From CAMTUW01 sp947085035 (GTDB lineage: Bacteria > Actinomycetota > Coriobacteriia > Anaerosomatales > PHET01): a stretch of 40,132 nucleotides of DNA. The notes under the pieces were generated by a model. That model was given only the letters and a program-made list of their open reading frames with translations. It was not told the DNA's origin and searched no databases. Made by a program: the position numbers and the translations under genes. Below, piece after piece: positions 32,901 to 40,132 of the stretch; the first letter of the stretch is position 1; every line of letters begins with the position of its first letter. The stretch is taken from positions 1 through 40,132 of the forward strand of contig CAMTUW010000021.1 of assembly GCA_947085035.1 (NCBI GenBank), given 5' to 3'.

Positions 32901-33406
32901 CGGGTTCGACGCACTGGTTCGCGGGCATGCTGAGCTCGGTCACTCGTCGGCCCACCAAGAAGGGCGACATGATGGCGGTCATCGAGTTCGAGGATCTCGA
33001 GGGCGCGGCCGAGGCGATACTGTTTCCCAAGACCTACGAGGGGTATCGCGACCTGATCGTCGAAGACGCCGTGCTGCGCATCAAGGCCAAGGTCGAGGTG
33101 GATGACCGTGGTCGGAAGTTGATCGTGAGTGAGGTTCTGGTCTTTGACGGGGATGCGTTCGCCAAGGCTCCGATGAAGGTCGTCGTCCGCGCCGACGGAA
33201 ACGCGCTGGTCAACGGGCGCGCGACAGAGCTCCAACGGATACTCACGAGCTTTCCGGGTCGAGACGTCGTGGAGCTGCACGTGTGGGACGTCTCGAAAGG
33301 CAAGACCATCGTCTGCACCATGCCCGAGCGCGTCAACGGGAACGCGAACGGCCTGCATGCCGCGCTGATAGAGCTGTTCGGACTCGACTCCGTCGAGGCG
33401 GCGTGA
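29966..33406 (+). CDS. dnaE: DNA polymerase III alpha subunit
   Basis: This 1146-residue replicative polymerase contains all expected domains. The PHP domain runs 1 to about 210 (FVHLHTHSEYSLLDGAARV, ITDHGYMYGAVDFYRQA), with the metal-binding His/Asp residues mostly kept. The palm has GPGRGSAAGSIVSYSLGIT near 357 and PDIDMDFDDERR near 398, two catalytic Asp. The third Asp is in KMDFLGLRTLTVI near 552. The beta-binding fingers/HhH region follows, and then the OB domain near 985 (HWFAGMLSSVTRRPTKKGDM). The family is DnaE1, not PolC. The GTG at 29966 matches the PHP start; the earlier frame is shadow of the yerC end. Key residues are intact. Confidence 0.96.
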   Translation: MSFVHLHTHSEYSLLDGAARVTDLVTSARELEMPALAITDHGYMYGAVDFYRQATKVGVKPIIGCEVYFVGERQLSGGKPALYHLLLLAKNNVGYRNLMAIVSDAAVKGFYYRPQVDLASLERHSEGLICTSACMSGIVSKSIERGVPEEARRWAKTFSGVFAPGDFYLEIQDQGIVADNGVSQTQINAAISQIGTELGLPLVATNDVHYLARKDAVTQDLLLCIGTGSTVDQPGRMKFSCDEFYMKSVEEMAAALPDYPEALANTLDIAEKCSVDMEFDKIILPSFQVPEALSEAAYLRKRCIEGLRVRYGDPVPGDAMERLESELAVIIEKGFPAYFLIVADFVQWAKDNHIGVGPGRGSAAGSIVSYSLGITALDPITHGLLFERFLNPERSEMPDIDMDFDDERRGDVIEYVRRKYGEDKVAQIITFGTMKARAAIRDAGRVLGYPYGVPDKISKMIVDDPKATITSSLEQNPDLRTEYEENADTRRILDAALSLEDFVRGEGVHAAGVVICPDPLHFHLPVKKDTKGGATITQFDGPTVAHLGLLKMDFLGLRTLTVIANALAAIKDSHGVEIDIDSIPLDDELTWELLRRGDTDGVFQVESPGMKRTLKRLKPTVFGDIVAVVALFRPGPMASIDNFTDRKHGVAPISYYDDRLKFILEETYGLMVYQEQVMRISMEMAGFSAAKADKLRKGMGKKDAEIMAEMYPPFVEGALERGYDKRIIKQMWDDIAKFAEYAFNKSHAAAYGLISYQTAYLKAHYPLDFMAAVLTSYTGKTDKIVHYVVACNRAAIEVLPPDVNSSGTTFAAVDGAIRFGLAGIRGVGEGVVAAIVKARRAGGAFASLHDFLARVDLTGVNKKTLEALVKAGAFDSTGYTRRQLMHFVDDGGVLEAANKRCKDRDAGQFSMFDLVDAADHGFTDDAPPSDGIEWDKRIKLAFEKEMLGIYVTDHPLRAIEAAVREAADCSLGDLDELKTGSTHWFAGMLSSVTRRPTKKGDMMAVIEFEDLEGAAEAILFPKTYEGYRDLIVEDAVLRIKAKVEVDDRGRKLIVSEVLVFDGDAFAKAPMKVVVRADGNALVNGRATELQRILTSFPGRDVVELHVWDVSKGKTIVCTMPERVNGNANGLHAALIELFGLDSVEAA

Positions 33407-33415
33407 CGGGGTCGT

Positions 33416-33447
33416 TTGCACTACATCACTCTACTGCGATAGAGTGA
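33416..33447 (+). promoter_or_regulatory. probable his operon promoter overlapped by a dyad
   Basis: TTGCAC at 33416-33421 and TAGAGT at 33440-33445 are 18 bases apart. An 8-base perfect inverted repeat, TCACTCTA-CTGCGA-TAGAGTGA at 33426-33447, fills the spacer and covers the -10. ATAGAG recurs at 33454-33459, followed by the palindrome GAGATCTC. The layout suggests an operator for the his operon or, if transcribed, a small hairpin. It lacks a T run, so termination is unlikely. Confidence 0.45.
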
Positions 33448-33514
33448 CTGGGGAATAGAGAGATCTCAGCGCGAATGACGTAGGTCGCGCATCGTCGTGA
33501 GGAGCCGTGATCAC

Positions 33515-34666
33515 ATGGGACCCGTCACACCTCGCGGTTTTCGCGACGTGTTGCCGCGAGAGGCCGCCCAGAGGGAGGCGCTTTGTACCGCTATCCACTC
33601 GGTGTTCTCGTCGTGGGGATACGATCCCGTTGAGACGCCGATGGTAGAGGTCTACGAGACCCTCGCTGCCGCTACCGGAGAGTTGGAGGGCACCGCTTTT
33701 CGGCTCTTTGACTCAGACGGCAGACTGCTCGCGCTCAGGCCCGACATGACCGTGCCGATCGCCCGGCTCGTGGCTGCGCGCATGGCCGATCAGCCCGGCG
33801 TGAAGCGGTTCCGCTACGCCGCCGAGGTCTTTCGTGAGCACGAGTCGCTGCGCGGTCAGGCGCGCCAGTTCACACAGATCGGTATCGAGCTGGTCGGGGC
33901 GAGCGGTCCTGCGGTCGACGCCGAGGTCGTCTCGGTACTCGTCGAGGCCCTTGTCGCAACGGGAATCGAGGAGTTCTCGGTCGCGCTTGGAGATGTCGAG
34001 GTCCTGCTCGCCTTGCTTGAGGCGGCCGGTGGCGGTGACGCATGGCGCTCGGCGATGCTTGCGGCTGCGCACGACCGAAACCTCGTCGCCTTCGATGACT
34101 TGACCCGCGCTGCCGGTGTCGCTGTTGAAGCCGGCGAGGCGCTTCGCGCTGTGGTGCGCATCCGCGGTGGCGCCGAGGCCATCGCCGAGTGCAAGCGGAT
34201 CGTGGCGCCATTCGGCTGCGGCGGCGTGCTTGACGAGCTTGCCGCCACTTGGCAGCTCCTTGCCGCGACCGGCGTGGGCGATCGTGTCGTCATCGATTTC
34301 GGCGTCTTGCGCTCGTTTGACTACTACACGGGAATCGTGTTCGAGGCGTATGCACCCGGGCTGGGCGTACCTTTGGGCGGCGGCGGACGCTACGACGGCG
34401 TGCTCGCCGCCTACGGCTCGCCGTCCCCGGCGGCCGGTTTCGCGCTGGGCCTCGAGCGCGTGGGTATCGCGCTTTCCGAGACGGACGCTGCGGCCAAGGT
34501 GGTGCCAGCCCCCGTGGTTGTGGGGGGACCTGCGCGCGCCGCATTCGCCGAGGCCGCACGGTTGCGCGCCTCGGGCCAGCGGGTCACGCTCGCGGCGGGC
34601 TTGTCCGGAGCCGCATTGCGCGATGAGGCCGCCTCGCGGGGCGCAATGGCTGTGGAGGCGAAATGA
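33515..34666 (+). CDS. hisZ: ATP phosphoribosyltransferase regulatory subunit
   Basis: This 383-residue class-II aminoacyl-tRNA-synthetase-like protein, related to HisRS, has no aminoacylation role. It pairs with short HisG and is needed for activity and histidine feedback. Features: TPRGFRDVLPREAAQREALC, LALRPDMTVPIARLVAAR (motif 2 region), FRYAAEVFREHESLRGQARQ, FTQIGIELVGA and the terminal GGGGRYDGVLAAYG plus AAGFALGLERVGIAL. The ATG at 33515 has GAGGAG 10 bases upstream; a GTG at 33497 is the alternative. It overlaps hisG by 4 bases, consistent with balanced synthesis of the two subunits. Confidence 0.93.
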   Translation: MGPVTPRGFRDVLPREAAQREALCTAIHSVFSSWGYDPVETPMVEVYETLAAATGELEGTAFRLFDSDGRLLALRPDMTVPIARLVAARMADQPGVKRFRYAAEVFREHESLRGQARQFTQIGIELVGASGPAVDAEVVSVLVEALVATGIEEFSVALGDVEVLLALLEAAGGGDAWRSAMLAAAHDRNLVAFDDLTRAAGVAVEAGEALRAVVRIRGGAEAIAECKRIVAPFGCGGVLDELAATWQLLAATGVGDRVVIDFGVLRSFDYYTGIVFEAYAPGLGVPLGGGGRYDGVLAAYGSPSPAAGFALGLERVGIALSETDAAAKVVPAPVVVGGPARAAFAEAARLRASGQRVTLAAGLSGAALRDEAASRGAMAVEAK

Positions 34667-35370
34667 TGATGACACGCAGATGTGTCGAGCGAGACGGGCG
34701 GCTGAGAATCGCGGTGCCGAAGGGCGCGTTGCTCGCGGACTCCGTGTCGGTACTCGAAGCAGCCGGGCTCGACGCCGAGGCGCTTCGCGATTCCGGACGC
34801 CAGCTCATCGTGCGCGGAGCCGAGACCGACTTCATCATCGGGAAACCAACCGACATCCCGGTTTACGTCGCCTATGGCGCCGCGGACTGCGGAATCGCCG
34901 GAAAAGATGTGCTCATCGAGGCACGCCTCGATGTCGTGGAGCTGGTCGACCTGGGCTTCGGGCGCTGCCGTTTCGTGGTCGCTGAATCTGAAGACGAGGT
35001 CGAGGACCTGGGGGCCAGGGCGCGTAGGCTGGGAGTCGTTCGCGTGGCGACGAAGTACCCCAACATCGCTCAGGCACACTTCGATAGGCGCGGCATCCAG
35101 ATAGAGATTGTGAAGCTCAACGGGAACATCGAGCTCGCGCCTCTGATCGGGATAGCGGACGCTGTTGTCGACATCACCGCTACGGGCACCACGCTTCGCG
35201 AGAACCGTCTTCGCATCGTCGAGGACGTGGTGCCGTCGACCGCGCGCTTCGTGGGCAATCCGGTCGCGGTGCGCACGGACCCGCGGGTCACCACGCTCGC
35301 GAACACGTTGTCACTCCTCTCGGTAGAATCGATGACAGGACCCGATATCACGGCAACAGGAAGCGAGTAG
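34663..35370 (+). CDS. hisG: ATP phosphoribosyltransferase catalytic subunit, short form
   Basis: This 235-residue enzyme joins PRPP to ATP, the first committed step of histidine synthesis. LRIAVPKGALLADSVSVLEA opens the two-lobed periplasmic-binding-like fold, and GKPTDIPVYVAYGAADCGIAG follows. The PRPP loop is DAVVDITATGTTLREN. It lacks the C-terminal regulatory ACT-like domain of long HisG, which is why HisZ is present next door. Three ATGs (34663, 34666, 34669) follow GGAGG; the second has the best spacing (7 bases), so the first one or two Met may not be made. hisD begins 4 bases after the stop. Confidence 0.95.
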   Translation: MMMTRRCVERDGRLRIAVPKGALLADSVSVLEAAGLDAEALRDSGRQLIVRGAETDFIIGKPTDIPVYVAYGAADCGIAGKDVLIEARLDVVELVDLGFGRCRFVVAESEDEVEDLGARARRLGVVRVATKYPNIAQAHFDRRGIQIEIVKLNGNIELAPLIGIADAVVDITATGTTLRENRLRIVEDVVPSTARFVGNPVAVRTDPRVTTLANTLSLLSVESMTGPDITATGSE

Positions 35371-35374
35371 GGAC

Positions 35375-36697
35375 ATGCTGCGTCGTATCGTGCTCGAGCC
35401 CGGGCAGCGTATGACCGAGAGGGACCTTGCCCGAAGCGGCGGTGTGGACGCCGAGGTCATCGGCGTCGCCGCGCGAATCGTCGACGACGTGCGCGCGCGT
35501 GGCGATGAGGCGCTGCGCGAGTTGACGGCCCAGTTCGACAAGTGCGTGCTCGACGATTTCCGCGTGACCGAAGCCGAGATCGCCGCTGCCGTGAACGAGT
35601 GCGAGCCCGCGTTCCTCGATGCTATCCGGACTGCGGCCCTGGCTATCGAGGAGTTCCACGCCCGCCAGATCCAGCAGTCGTGGTTCACCGCCGGCGAGGG
35701 CGGTGTGTTTCTCGGCCAGAAGGTGACACCTCTTTCGCGCGTGGGGATCTACGTGCCGGGCGGGCGCGCGCTGTATCCGTCAAGCGTGCTCATGACGGCG
35801 ATCCCGGCGTTGGTCGCCGGTGTCGATGAGATCGCGATGGTCGTGCCGCCCGCATCCGACGGCACGGTGAACCCGTATACGCTCGCTGCGGCAGCCGAGG
35901 TCGGCATCACCGAGATCTACAAGGTGGGAGGTGCCCAAGCGATCGCGGCGCTCGCCTACGGGACAGAGAGCATTCCGCGTGTCGACAAGGTCGTAGGGCC
36001 GGGTAACGCCTATGTGACCGCCGCCAAGAAGCTCGTCATGGGCGATGTCGGGATCGACATGCTCGCCGGTCCGAGCGAGGTGCTTGTGCTCGCCGACGAA
36101 TCGACGGTGCCGGCTTTCGTCGCCATCGACCTCATGGCGCAGGCCGAGCACGATCCGCGCGCCGCGACCTACCTTGTGACGACCGACCCAGGCCTGCCCG
36201 ACTTCGTCGAAGAAGCGCTCGTCATCCTGATCGCTGAGTCTCCGCGTGGCGAGATCACCCAGCGTTCGCTCGTCGACAACGGCGTGGTGATCGTGTGTCC
36301 TGACATGGAGTCCGCCCTCGACACCGTTGACGTGATCGCACCGGAGCACCTCGAGGTGATGTGCGAGGACCCGTTCGAGCTTCTGGGTTCGATACGCAAC
36401 GCGGGAGCGATCTTCCTCGGTCACTGGACGTGCGAGAGCGTCGGCGACTACGTGGCCGGACCGAATCACGTACTGCCCACCGGCGGGACGGCCCGGTTCT
36501 CAAGCCCGCTTTCGGTGGATGACTTCGTGAAGAAGTCGAGTGTGCTCTCGTATTCCTATGACGCGCTTGAGATGGACGGGCCCACCGTCATCGAGATCGC
36601 TTCGAGGGAAGGGCTGTGGGCGCACGCTCGGGCCGTCTCGCTTCGAATCGAGGCGGCTCAAGCCGAGCGCCAAGCGATCGATTCTGATGAGGAGTGA
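35375..36697 (+). CDS. hisD: histidinol dehydrogenase
   Basis: This 440-residue zinc- and NAD-dependent enzyme oxidises histidinol to histidine in two steps. Conserved parts: GVFLGQKVTPLSRVGIYVPG near 110, KVGGAQAIAALAYGTESIPR near 188, VDKVVGPGNAYV, and AGPSEVLVLAD near 230. QAEHDPRA near 255 holds a Zn ligand, APEHLEVM near 327 the catalytic Glu-His, and NHVLPTGGTARFSSPLSVDD comes near 367. The length is standard. The ATG is 4 bases after hisG. The ribosome site (GGAAGCGAGTAGGGA) is long and weak, so coupling to hisG translation is likely. Confidence 0.96.
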   Translation: MLRRIVLEPGQRMTERDLARSGGVDAEVIGVAARIVDDVRARGDEALRELTAQFDKCVLDDFRVTEAEIAAAVNECEPAFLDAIRTAALAIEEFHARQIQQSWFTAGEGGVFLGQKVTPLSRVGIYVPGGRALYPSSVLMTAIPALVAGVDEIAMVVPPASDGTVNPYTLAAAAEVGITEIYKVGGAQAIAALAYGTESIPRVDKVVGPGNAYVTAAKKLVMGDVGIDMLAGPSEVLVLADESTVPAFVAIDLMAQAEHDPRAATYLVTTDPGLPDFVEEALVILIAESPRGEITQRSLVDNGVVIVCPDMESALDTVDVIAPEHLEVMCEDPFELLGSIRNAGAIFLGHWTCESVGDYVAGPNHVLPTGGTARFSSPLSVDDFVKKSSVLSYSYDALEMDGPTVIEIASREGLWAHARAVSLRIEAAQAERQAIDSDEE

Positions 36698-36703
36698 GCG
36701 CTA

Positions 36704-37828
36704 GTGGACAGGTTCCGTGAACCTCGCCTCGAGCTCGAGGGGCTGATTCCCTACGACGCGAAAGATGTGCGCGCCGAGGTGGTCTTGGCGTCGAACGAGA
36801 ACCCGGGCAACCTACCCAGCGAGATCGTCTCGAAGATCGCCGCTCGGTTGCCCGATTTCGCGTTCAACCGCTATCCCGACCCGATGGCCCAAGAACTCAG
36901 ACGCCTGATCGCTGAAGCCAACGGGCTCGAGCCTGACAACGTACTCGTCGGCAATGGCGGCGACGAGCTCATCTTCGACCTGCTGCTCGCCTGGGGCGGT
37001 CCCGGTCGCAAGCTCATGGATGCGCCGCCCACGTTCGCGATGTATGCCGTCGACGCCGCATCGACCGGCACCGAAGTCGTGCGAGTGCCCCGATTGGCCG
37101 ATTTCGGCGTGGACCAAGAAGCGATGCTTGCGCGCGTCTCGCAAGGCGACATCGACATCGTGGCGCTCGCCAACCCGAACAACCCCACCGGGGGTCTCAC
37201 AGATGAGGCGTTCCTCATCGCCCTGCTCAAAGCCACCGACGCGATCGTATTGGTCGATGAGGCGTACTTCGAGTTCAGTCGTCACACGATGCGCCCCCAC
37301 ATGCAGCGCCACTCGAACCTCGTCATCCTCAGAACGTTTTCCAAGGCGTTCTCGCTTGCCGGCCTGCGCGTTGGCTACTTGCTCGGGCACGCCGACGTGG
37401 TACGCGAGCTGAAGAAGGTGCGCCAGCCCTACTCGGTGAACTCGTTCGCACAGTGGGTGGCGGCGACGGTCTTTCGCGAGCGGATGGTGTTCGAGCACGG
37501 CGTGAGCGACCTCATCCGGGGGCGTGACCACATCATGCACGCCCTGGGTCTTTTGGAAGGCGTCGAGGTCTTTCCCAGCGAGGCCAACTTCGTGTTGTTC
37601 AGAGTCGAGCACGCCAGCGCTCTTTGGCGCGACCTGCTGCATAATCACTCCGTACTGATCAGGGACTTCTCGAGGACTCCGGGATTGGAGAGCTGCTTGC
37701 GCGTGACAATCGGCACACCTGACGAGAACCGGCGTTTTCTCGAGGCGGTCGAGGAGGTGCTTCGTTCGCGACGGGCATCGGAGCATCTCGGCGAGAAAGT
37801 GCGTGTGGGACCAGGTAATCGGAGCTGA
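36704..37828 (+). CDS. hisC: histidinol-phosphate aminotransferase
   Basis: This 374-residue fold-type I PLP enzyme converts imidazole-acetol phosphate to histidinol phosphate. VVLASNENPGNLPSE, FAFNRYPDPMAQELRRLI and VGNGGDELIFDLLL bind substrate and cofactor. ALANPNNPTGG and VLVDEAYFEFSRHT follow, and the Schiff-base lysine is K214 in RTFSKAFSLAGLRVGYLLG. The GTG start has GAGGAG 10 bases upstream and lies 6 bases after hisD. Related aminotransferases act on aromatic acids, but the operon settles the role. Confidence 0.94.
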   Translation: MDRFREPRLELEGLIPYDAKDVRAEVVLASNENPGNLPSEIVSKIAARLPDFAFNRYPDPMAQELRRLIAEANGLEPDNVLVGNGGDELIFDLLLAWGGPGRKLMDAPPTFAMYAVDAASTGTEVVRVPRLADFGVDQEAMLARVSQGDIDIVALANPNNPTGGLTDEAFLIALLKATDAIVLVDEAYFEFSRHTMRPHMQRHSNLVILRTFSKAFSLAGLRVGYLLGHADVVRELKKVRQPYSVNSFAQWVAATVFRERMVFEHGVSDLIRGRDHIMHALGLLEGVEVFPSEANFVLFRVEHASALWRDLLHNHSVLIRDFSRTPGLESCLRVTIGTPDENRRFLEAVEEVLRSRRASEHLGEKVRVGPGNRS

Positions 37829-37844
37829 GACGGGAGGAGCGGCC

Positions 37845-38432
37845 ATGAGCCGTTTCGCGAGTGTCAACCGCAAGACCGGCGAGACCGATGTGACCGTTGA
37901 ACTGGAGCTGGATGGCTCCGGTCGCGTGGCGGTCGCCACGGGCGTGCCGTTCTTCGACCACATGTTGGACGCCTTCGGACGTCACGCCACCTTCGATCTG
38001 ACGATCCAAGCCTCAGGTGACCTTGCGGTCGACGCCCACCACACGGTGGAAGACGTCGGCATCGTCTTGGGGGCCGCGCTGGCCGAAGCGATGGGCGACA
38101 AGGCGGGCATCACGCGGTTCGGAGATGCCGTCGTGCCCATGGATGAGGCGCTCGTGATGGCTGCCGTTGACGTGTCAGGACGCGGACAGCTGCACTTCGA
38201 CGTGGATCTGCCCATCGAGATTGTCGGGACGTTTGACACCACACTGGCAAAAGAGTTCCTGATCGCGTTTGCGACCAACGCCGGGCTCACGCTGCACGTG
38301 CGTTCGTTCGCGGGCGAGAACAGCCACCACATCATCGAGGCCGCCTTCAAGGCCGCTGCACGTGCGGTACGCGTGGCGGTCGCGCTCGATGCGCGCGTGA
38401 GCGGCGTGCCGTCCACCAAAGGCTCGCTGTGA
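37845..38432 (+). CDS. hisB: imidazoleglycerol-phosphate dehydratase
   Basis: This 195-residue single-domain HisB, without the phosphatase domain found in some gammaproteobacteria, dehydrates IGP to imidazole-acetol phosphate at a Mn centre. Metal-binding His-rich motifs are intact: VPFFDHMLDAFGRHATFDL, DAHHTVEDVGIVLG and ENSHHIIEAAFKAAARAV. The ATG at 37845 has GGAGGAG 6 bases upstream; the frame is open earlier but overlaps hisC. Histidinol-phosphate phosphatase must be encoded elsewhere. The stop overlaps hisH (GTGA). Confidence 0.95.
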   Translation: MSRFASVNRKTGETDVTVELELDGSGRVAVATGVPFFDHMLDAFGRHATFDLTIQASGDLAVDAHHTVEDVGIVLGAALAEAMGDKAGITRFGDAVVPMDEALVMAAVDVSGRGQLHFDVDLPIEIVGTFDTTLAKEFLIAFATNAGLTLHVRSFAGENSHHIIEAAFKAAARAVRVAVALDARVSGVPSTKGSL

Positions 38433-39049
38433 TCGTCGTTCTCGACTACAAGATGGGCAACCTTCGCAGCGTCGAGAAGGGCTTCGAGCACGCCGGTGTC
38501 GCCGATGTGGTGGTGACAGACGACCCGTTGCTGGTCGAGCGGGCCGACGGTATCGTGTTGCCCGGCGTCGGGGCGTTTCGCGATGCCGCGGCCAATCTGC
38601 GAGAGAGCGGTCTCGAAGACGTCGTGCGCGCGAAAGTCGCCTCGGGTACACCGTTTCTGGGCATCTGCCTGGGGCTTCAGCTGTTGGCTGACCTGGGTCT
38701 CGAGAACGGCGAGTGGCGAGGACTCGGCCTCATACCGGGCACCTGCGAGCCGCTGCCGGCGGGAGTCAAGGTTCCGCACATCGGCTGGAACACTGTCGAG
38801 TACCCGCGCGCGGATCCGCTGTTCGAAGGCATCCCCGAGTCGACCGCATTCTACTTCGTGCACGGCTATCACTTCGTACCCACCGATCCGAGCGTGGTGA
38901 GCGGTTCGACCGAATACGGAATCCGCTTCGCCGCAGCCGTGCGAAGCGACAACATCCGTGCGGTGCAGTTTCATCCCGAGAAGTCATCAGCGGCCGGTCT
39001 GGCGCTGCTGGCGAACTTCGGCCGTATCGTGAAAGGAGCGCGGGCATGA
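38429..39049 (+). CDS. hisH: imidazole glycerol phosphate synthase, glutaminase subunit
   Basis: This 206-residue class-I glutamine amidotransferase supplies ammonia to HisF. IVVLDYKMGNLRSVEKGFEH opens the protein and GVGAFRDAA forms part of the oxyanion region. The nucleophile is C80 in FLGICLGLQLLAD, and the His-Glu pair lies in VQFHPEKSSAAGL near 180. The GTG start overlaps hisB by 4 bases and the stop overlaps hisA by 4 bases. It would form a heterodimer with the HisF encoded at the right edge. Confidence 0.95.
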   Translation: MIVVLDYKMGNLRSVEKGFEHAGVADVVVTDDPLLVERADGIVLPGVGAFRDAAANLRESGLEDVVRAKVASGTPFLGICLGLQLLADLGLENGEWRGLGLIPGTCEPLPAGVKVPHIGWNTVEYPRADPLFEGIPESTAFYFVHGYHFVPTDPSVVSGSTEYGIRFAAAVRSDNIRAVQFHPEKSSAAGLALLANFGRIVKGARA

Positions 39050-39777
39050 TCGTGTTTCCTGCGATTGACCTTCTGGGCGGGCGTGCGGTGCGGCTTGCTC
39101 AGGGCGACTACGAACGCATGACCGTCTACAACGAAGACCCGGTCGCCCAAGCACGCGAGTTCGCCGAGGCCGGGGCCGAGTGGATCCACGTCGTGGACCT
39201 CGACGGCGCGCGCGACGGCGTAGCCGGAAACAGCGCGGTGATCGAGCGCATCGTCTCGGAAGTCGGTGTTCCCGTGCAGACCGGTGGCGGCATCCGCACG
39301 CTTGAGGCGCTCGCGCTTCTTGATGCGGCCGGCGCGAGCCGGATGGTGCTCGGCACGAAGCTCGCGACCGACCCGGCTTTCGTGCGGGCGGCCGTTGCTC
39401 GTTTCGGCGACAAGATCGTTGCCGGCATCGACGCGCGTGACGGTATGGTCGCGGTCGAGGGATGGCGCGAGGGAACGACCACTCCCGCCGCTGAACTCGT
39501 CGCCGAGCTGCGTGCTCTTGGGCTCGCGCACCTGGTCTATACCGACATCAGCCGCGACGGCATGAGGACCGGCGTCAACGTCGATGCTTACGAGCAGATC
39601 GCCGAGACTGCGGGATTTCCCGTCATCGCGAGCGGGGGCGTCTCGACACTTGACGACTTCCGCGAACTCGCAGCACTCGGGCCCGACGTGATCGAGGGTG
39701 CGATCACCGGACGCGCGCTCTACGAAGACGCCTTCAAGCTCAAGCACGCGATTCGCGCCGCACGCGGGGAGTACTGA
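39046..39777 (+). CDS. hisA: phosphoribosylformimino-AICAR-phosphate isomerase (HisA or PriA)
   Basis: This 243-residue beta/alpha-barrel isomerase opens the ribose ring of ProFAR. The catalytic Asp is in VFPAIDLLGGRAVRLAQGDY, the second Asp lies in YTDISRDGMRTGVN, and GGGIRTLEAL and GAITGRALYEDAF bind phosphate. The reading frame is open far upstream, but the ATG at 39046 overlaps the hisH stop and matches the family start, with AAAGGAG upstream. In many actinomycetotes this protein also replaces TrpF (PriA); that cannot be decided from this window. Confidence 0.94.
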   Translation: MIVFPAIDLLGGRAVRLAQGDYERMTVYNEDPVAQAREFAEAGAEWIHVVDLDGARDGVAGNSAVIERIVSEVGVPVQTGGGIRTLEALALLDAAGASRMVLGTKLATDPAFVRAAVARFGDKIVAGIDARDGMVAVEGWREGTTTPAAELVAELRALGLAHLVYTDISRDGMRTGVNVDAYEQIAETAGFPVIASGGVSTLDDFRELAALGPDVIEGAITGRALYEDAFKLKHAIRAARGEY

Positions 39778-39781
39778 CCCG

Positions 39782-40132
39782 ATGCTGATGAAGCGCGTCA
39801 TTCCCTGTCTGGACGTTCACGAGGGACGTGTGGTCAAGGGCGTCAACTTCGTGGATCTGCGCGATGCCGGTGATCCGGTCGAGATGGCCGCGCTCTACGA
39901 TCACGCCGGGGCAGACGAGGTCGTCTTCCTCGACATCACCGCGAGCCATGAGGAGCGGCCCAGCATGCTCGAGGTCGCCTCGCGCACTGCCGAGGAATGC
40001 TTCATCCCGTACACGGTCGGGGGCGGCATGCGATCGGCGGCCGACATCCGGGCGATGCTCAAAGCCGGTGCCGACAAGATATCGCTGAACTCTGCCGCTG
40101 TGCGCACGTCCGGATTGATCACGGAGACCAGC
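39782..40132 (+). CDS. hisF: imidazole glycerol phosphate synthase cyclase subunit, N-terminal part (cut by window edge)
   Basis: 117 codons of HisF are present, about 45% of the usual 250-260. MKRVIPCLDVHEGRVVKGVN carries the catalytic Asp and the ammonia-tunnel start. EVVFLDITASHEERPSMLE, YTVGGGMRSAADIRAML and GADKISLNSAAV follow in barrel order. The cyclase makes IGP and AICAR with HisH. The ATG at 39782 has GGGGAG 10 bases upstream; the ATG at 39788 is an alternative. It lies 4 bases after hisA. Confidence 0.94.
   Translation, partial: MLMKRVIPCLDVHEGRVVKGVNFVDLRDAGDPVEMAALYDHAGADEVVFLDITASHEERPSMLEVASRTAEECFIPYTVGGGMRSAADIRAMLKAGADKISLNSAAVRTSGLITETS

Noticed and set aside
33407..33514. 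His attenuator or T-box leader before hisZ
   Set aside because: No run of His codons, no T-box sequence and no T-rich terminator is present; the dyad fits an operator better.

Overview
This is a high-GC, gene-dense bacterial window with frequent GTG starts, TGA stops and 4-bp ATGA/GTGA gene overlaps. A short HisG with a separate HisZ, citramalate synthase, a decaprenyl-phosphate phosphoribosyltransferase-like UbiA protein and TPR-tailed O-antigen-ligase-like proteins together suggest an actinomycetote, perhaps a Coriobacteriia-type lineage. That placement is inference from gene content and base composition only; no rRNA or tRNA gene was seen.

Layout. (A) 1-15627 is a surface-polysaccharide locus. 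It starts with the first codons of a leftward UDP-GlcNAc 2-epimerase and a rightward GT2 glycosyltransferase. A ribbon-helix-helix/PIN toxin-antitoxin pair with an overlapping promoter and palindrome follows. Next is a leftward operon (GT2, two tandemly duplicated methyltransferases, a lone HicB-like protein, a Wzx-type flippase). A rightward operon carries a GDP-fucose-synthase-like SDR fused to a cupin, a DegT-type aminotransferase, a GT4 glycosyltransferase, a methyltransferase and a second SDR. A leftward three-gene operon carries a Gfo/Idh/MocA oxidoreductase, the UbiA-type phosphoribosyltransferase and a GT-C-like membrane protein. (B) 15758-25027 is a branched-chain amino acid block: leuD, leuB, ilvE, cimA and a fumarylacetoacetate-hydrolase-family gene. 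Two paralogous O-antigen-ligase/TPR membrane proteins lie on either side of leuDB. leuC is not in the window. (C) 25100-29443 is one 1447-residue secreted protein built around about 20 imperfect 29-36-residue repeats, most likely a long right-handed beta-helix, followed by a hairpin. (D) 29591-33406 holds a TrpR-like YerC/YecD regulator and dnaE. (E) 33416-40132 is a compact histidine operon, hisZ-G-D-C-B-H-A-F, with hisF cut by the window edge and a dyad overlapping its likely promoter.

How the parts work together. The polysaccharide genes could make, decorate, flip and ligate an amino- or deoxysugar-containing glycan, with some extracytoplasmic sugar transfer from polyprenyl-phosphate donors. 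CimA, LeuD, LeuB and IlvE fit isoleucine synthesis from pyruvate via citramalate as well as leucine synthesis. The his genes cover most steps from PRPP/ATP to histidinol, with hisI/hisE presumably beyond the right edge. The most unusual items are the large repeat protein, the SDR-cupin fusion, the ligase-leuDB-ligase arrangement, the solitary HicB coupled to the flippase, and the UbiA/GT-C operon. No CRISPR array, phage, insertion sequence or tRNA was recognised, and no stretch over 300 bases lacks a gene.
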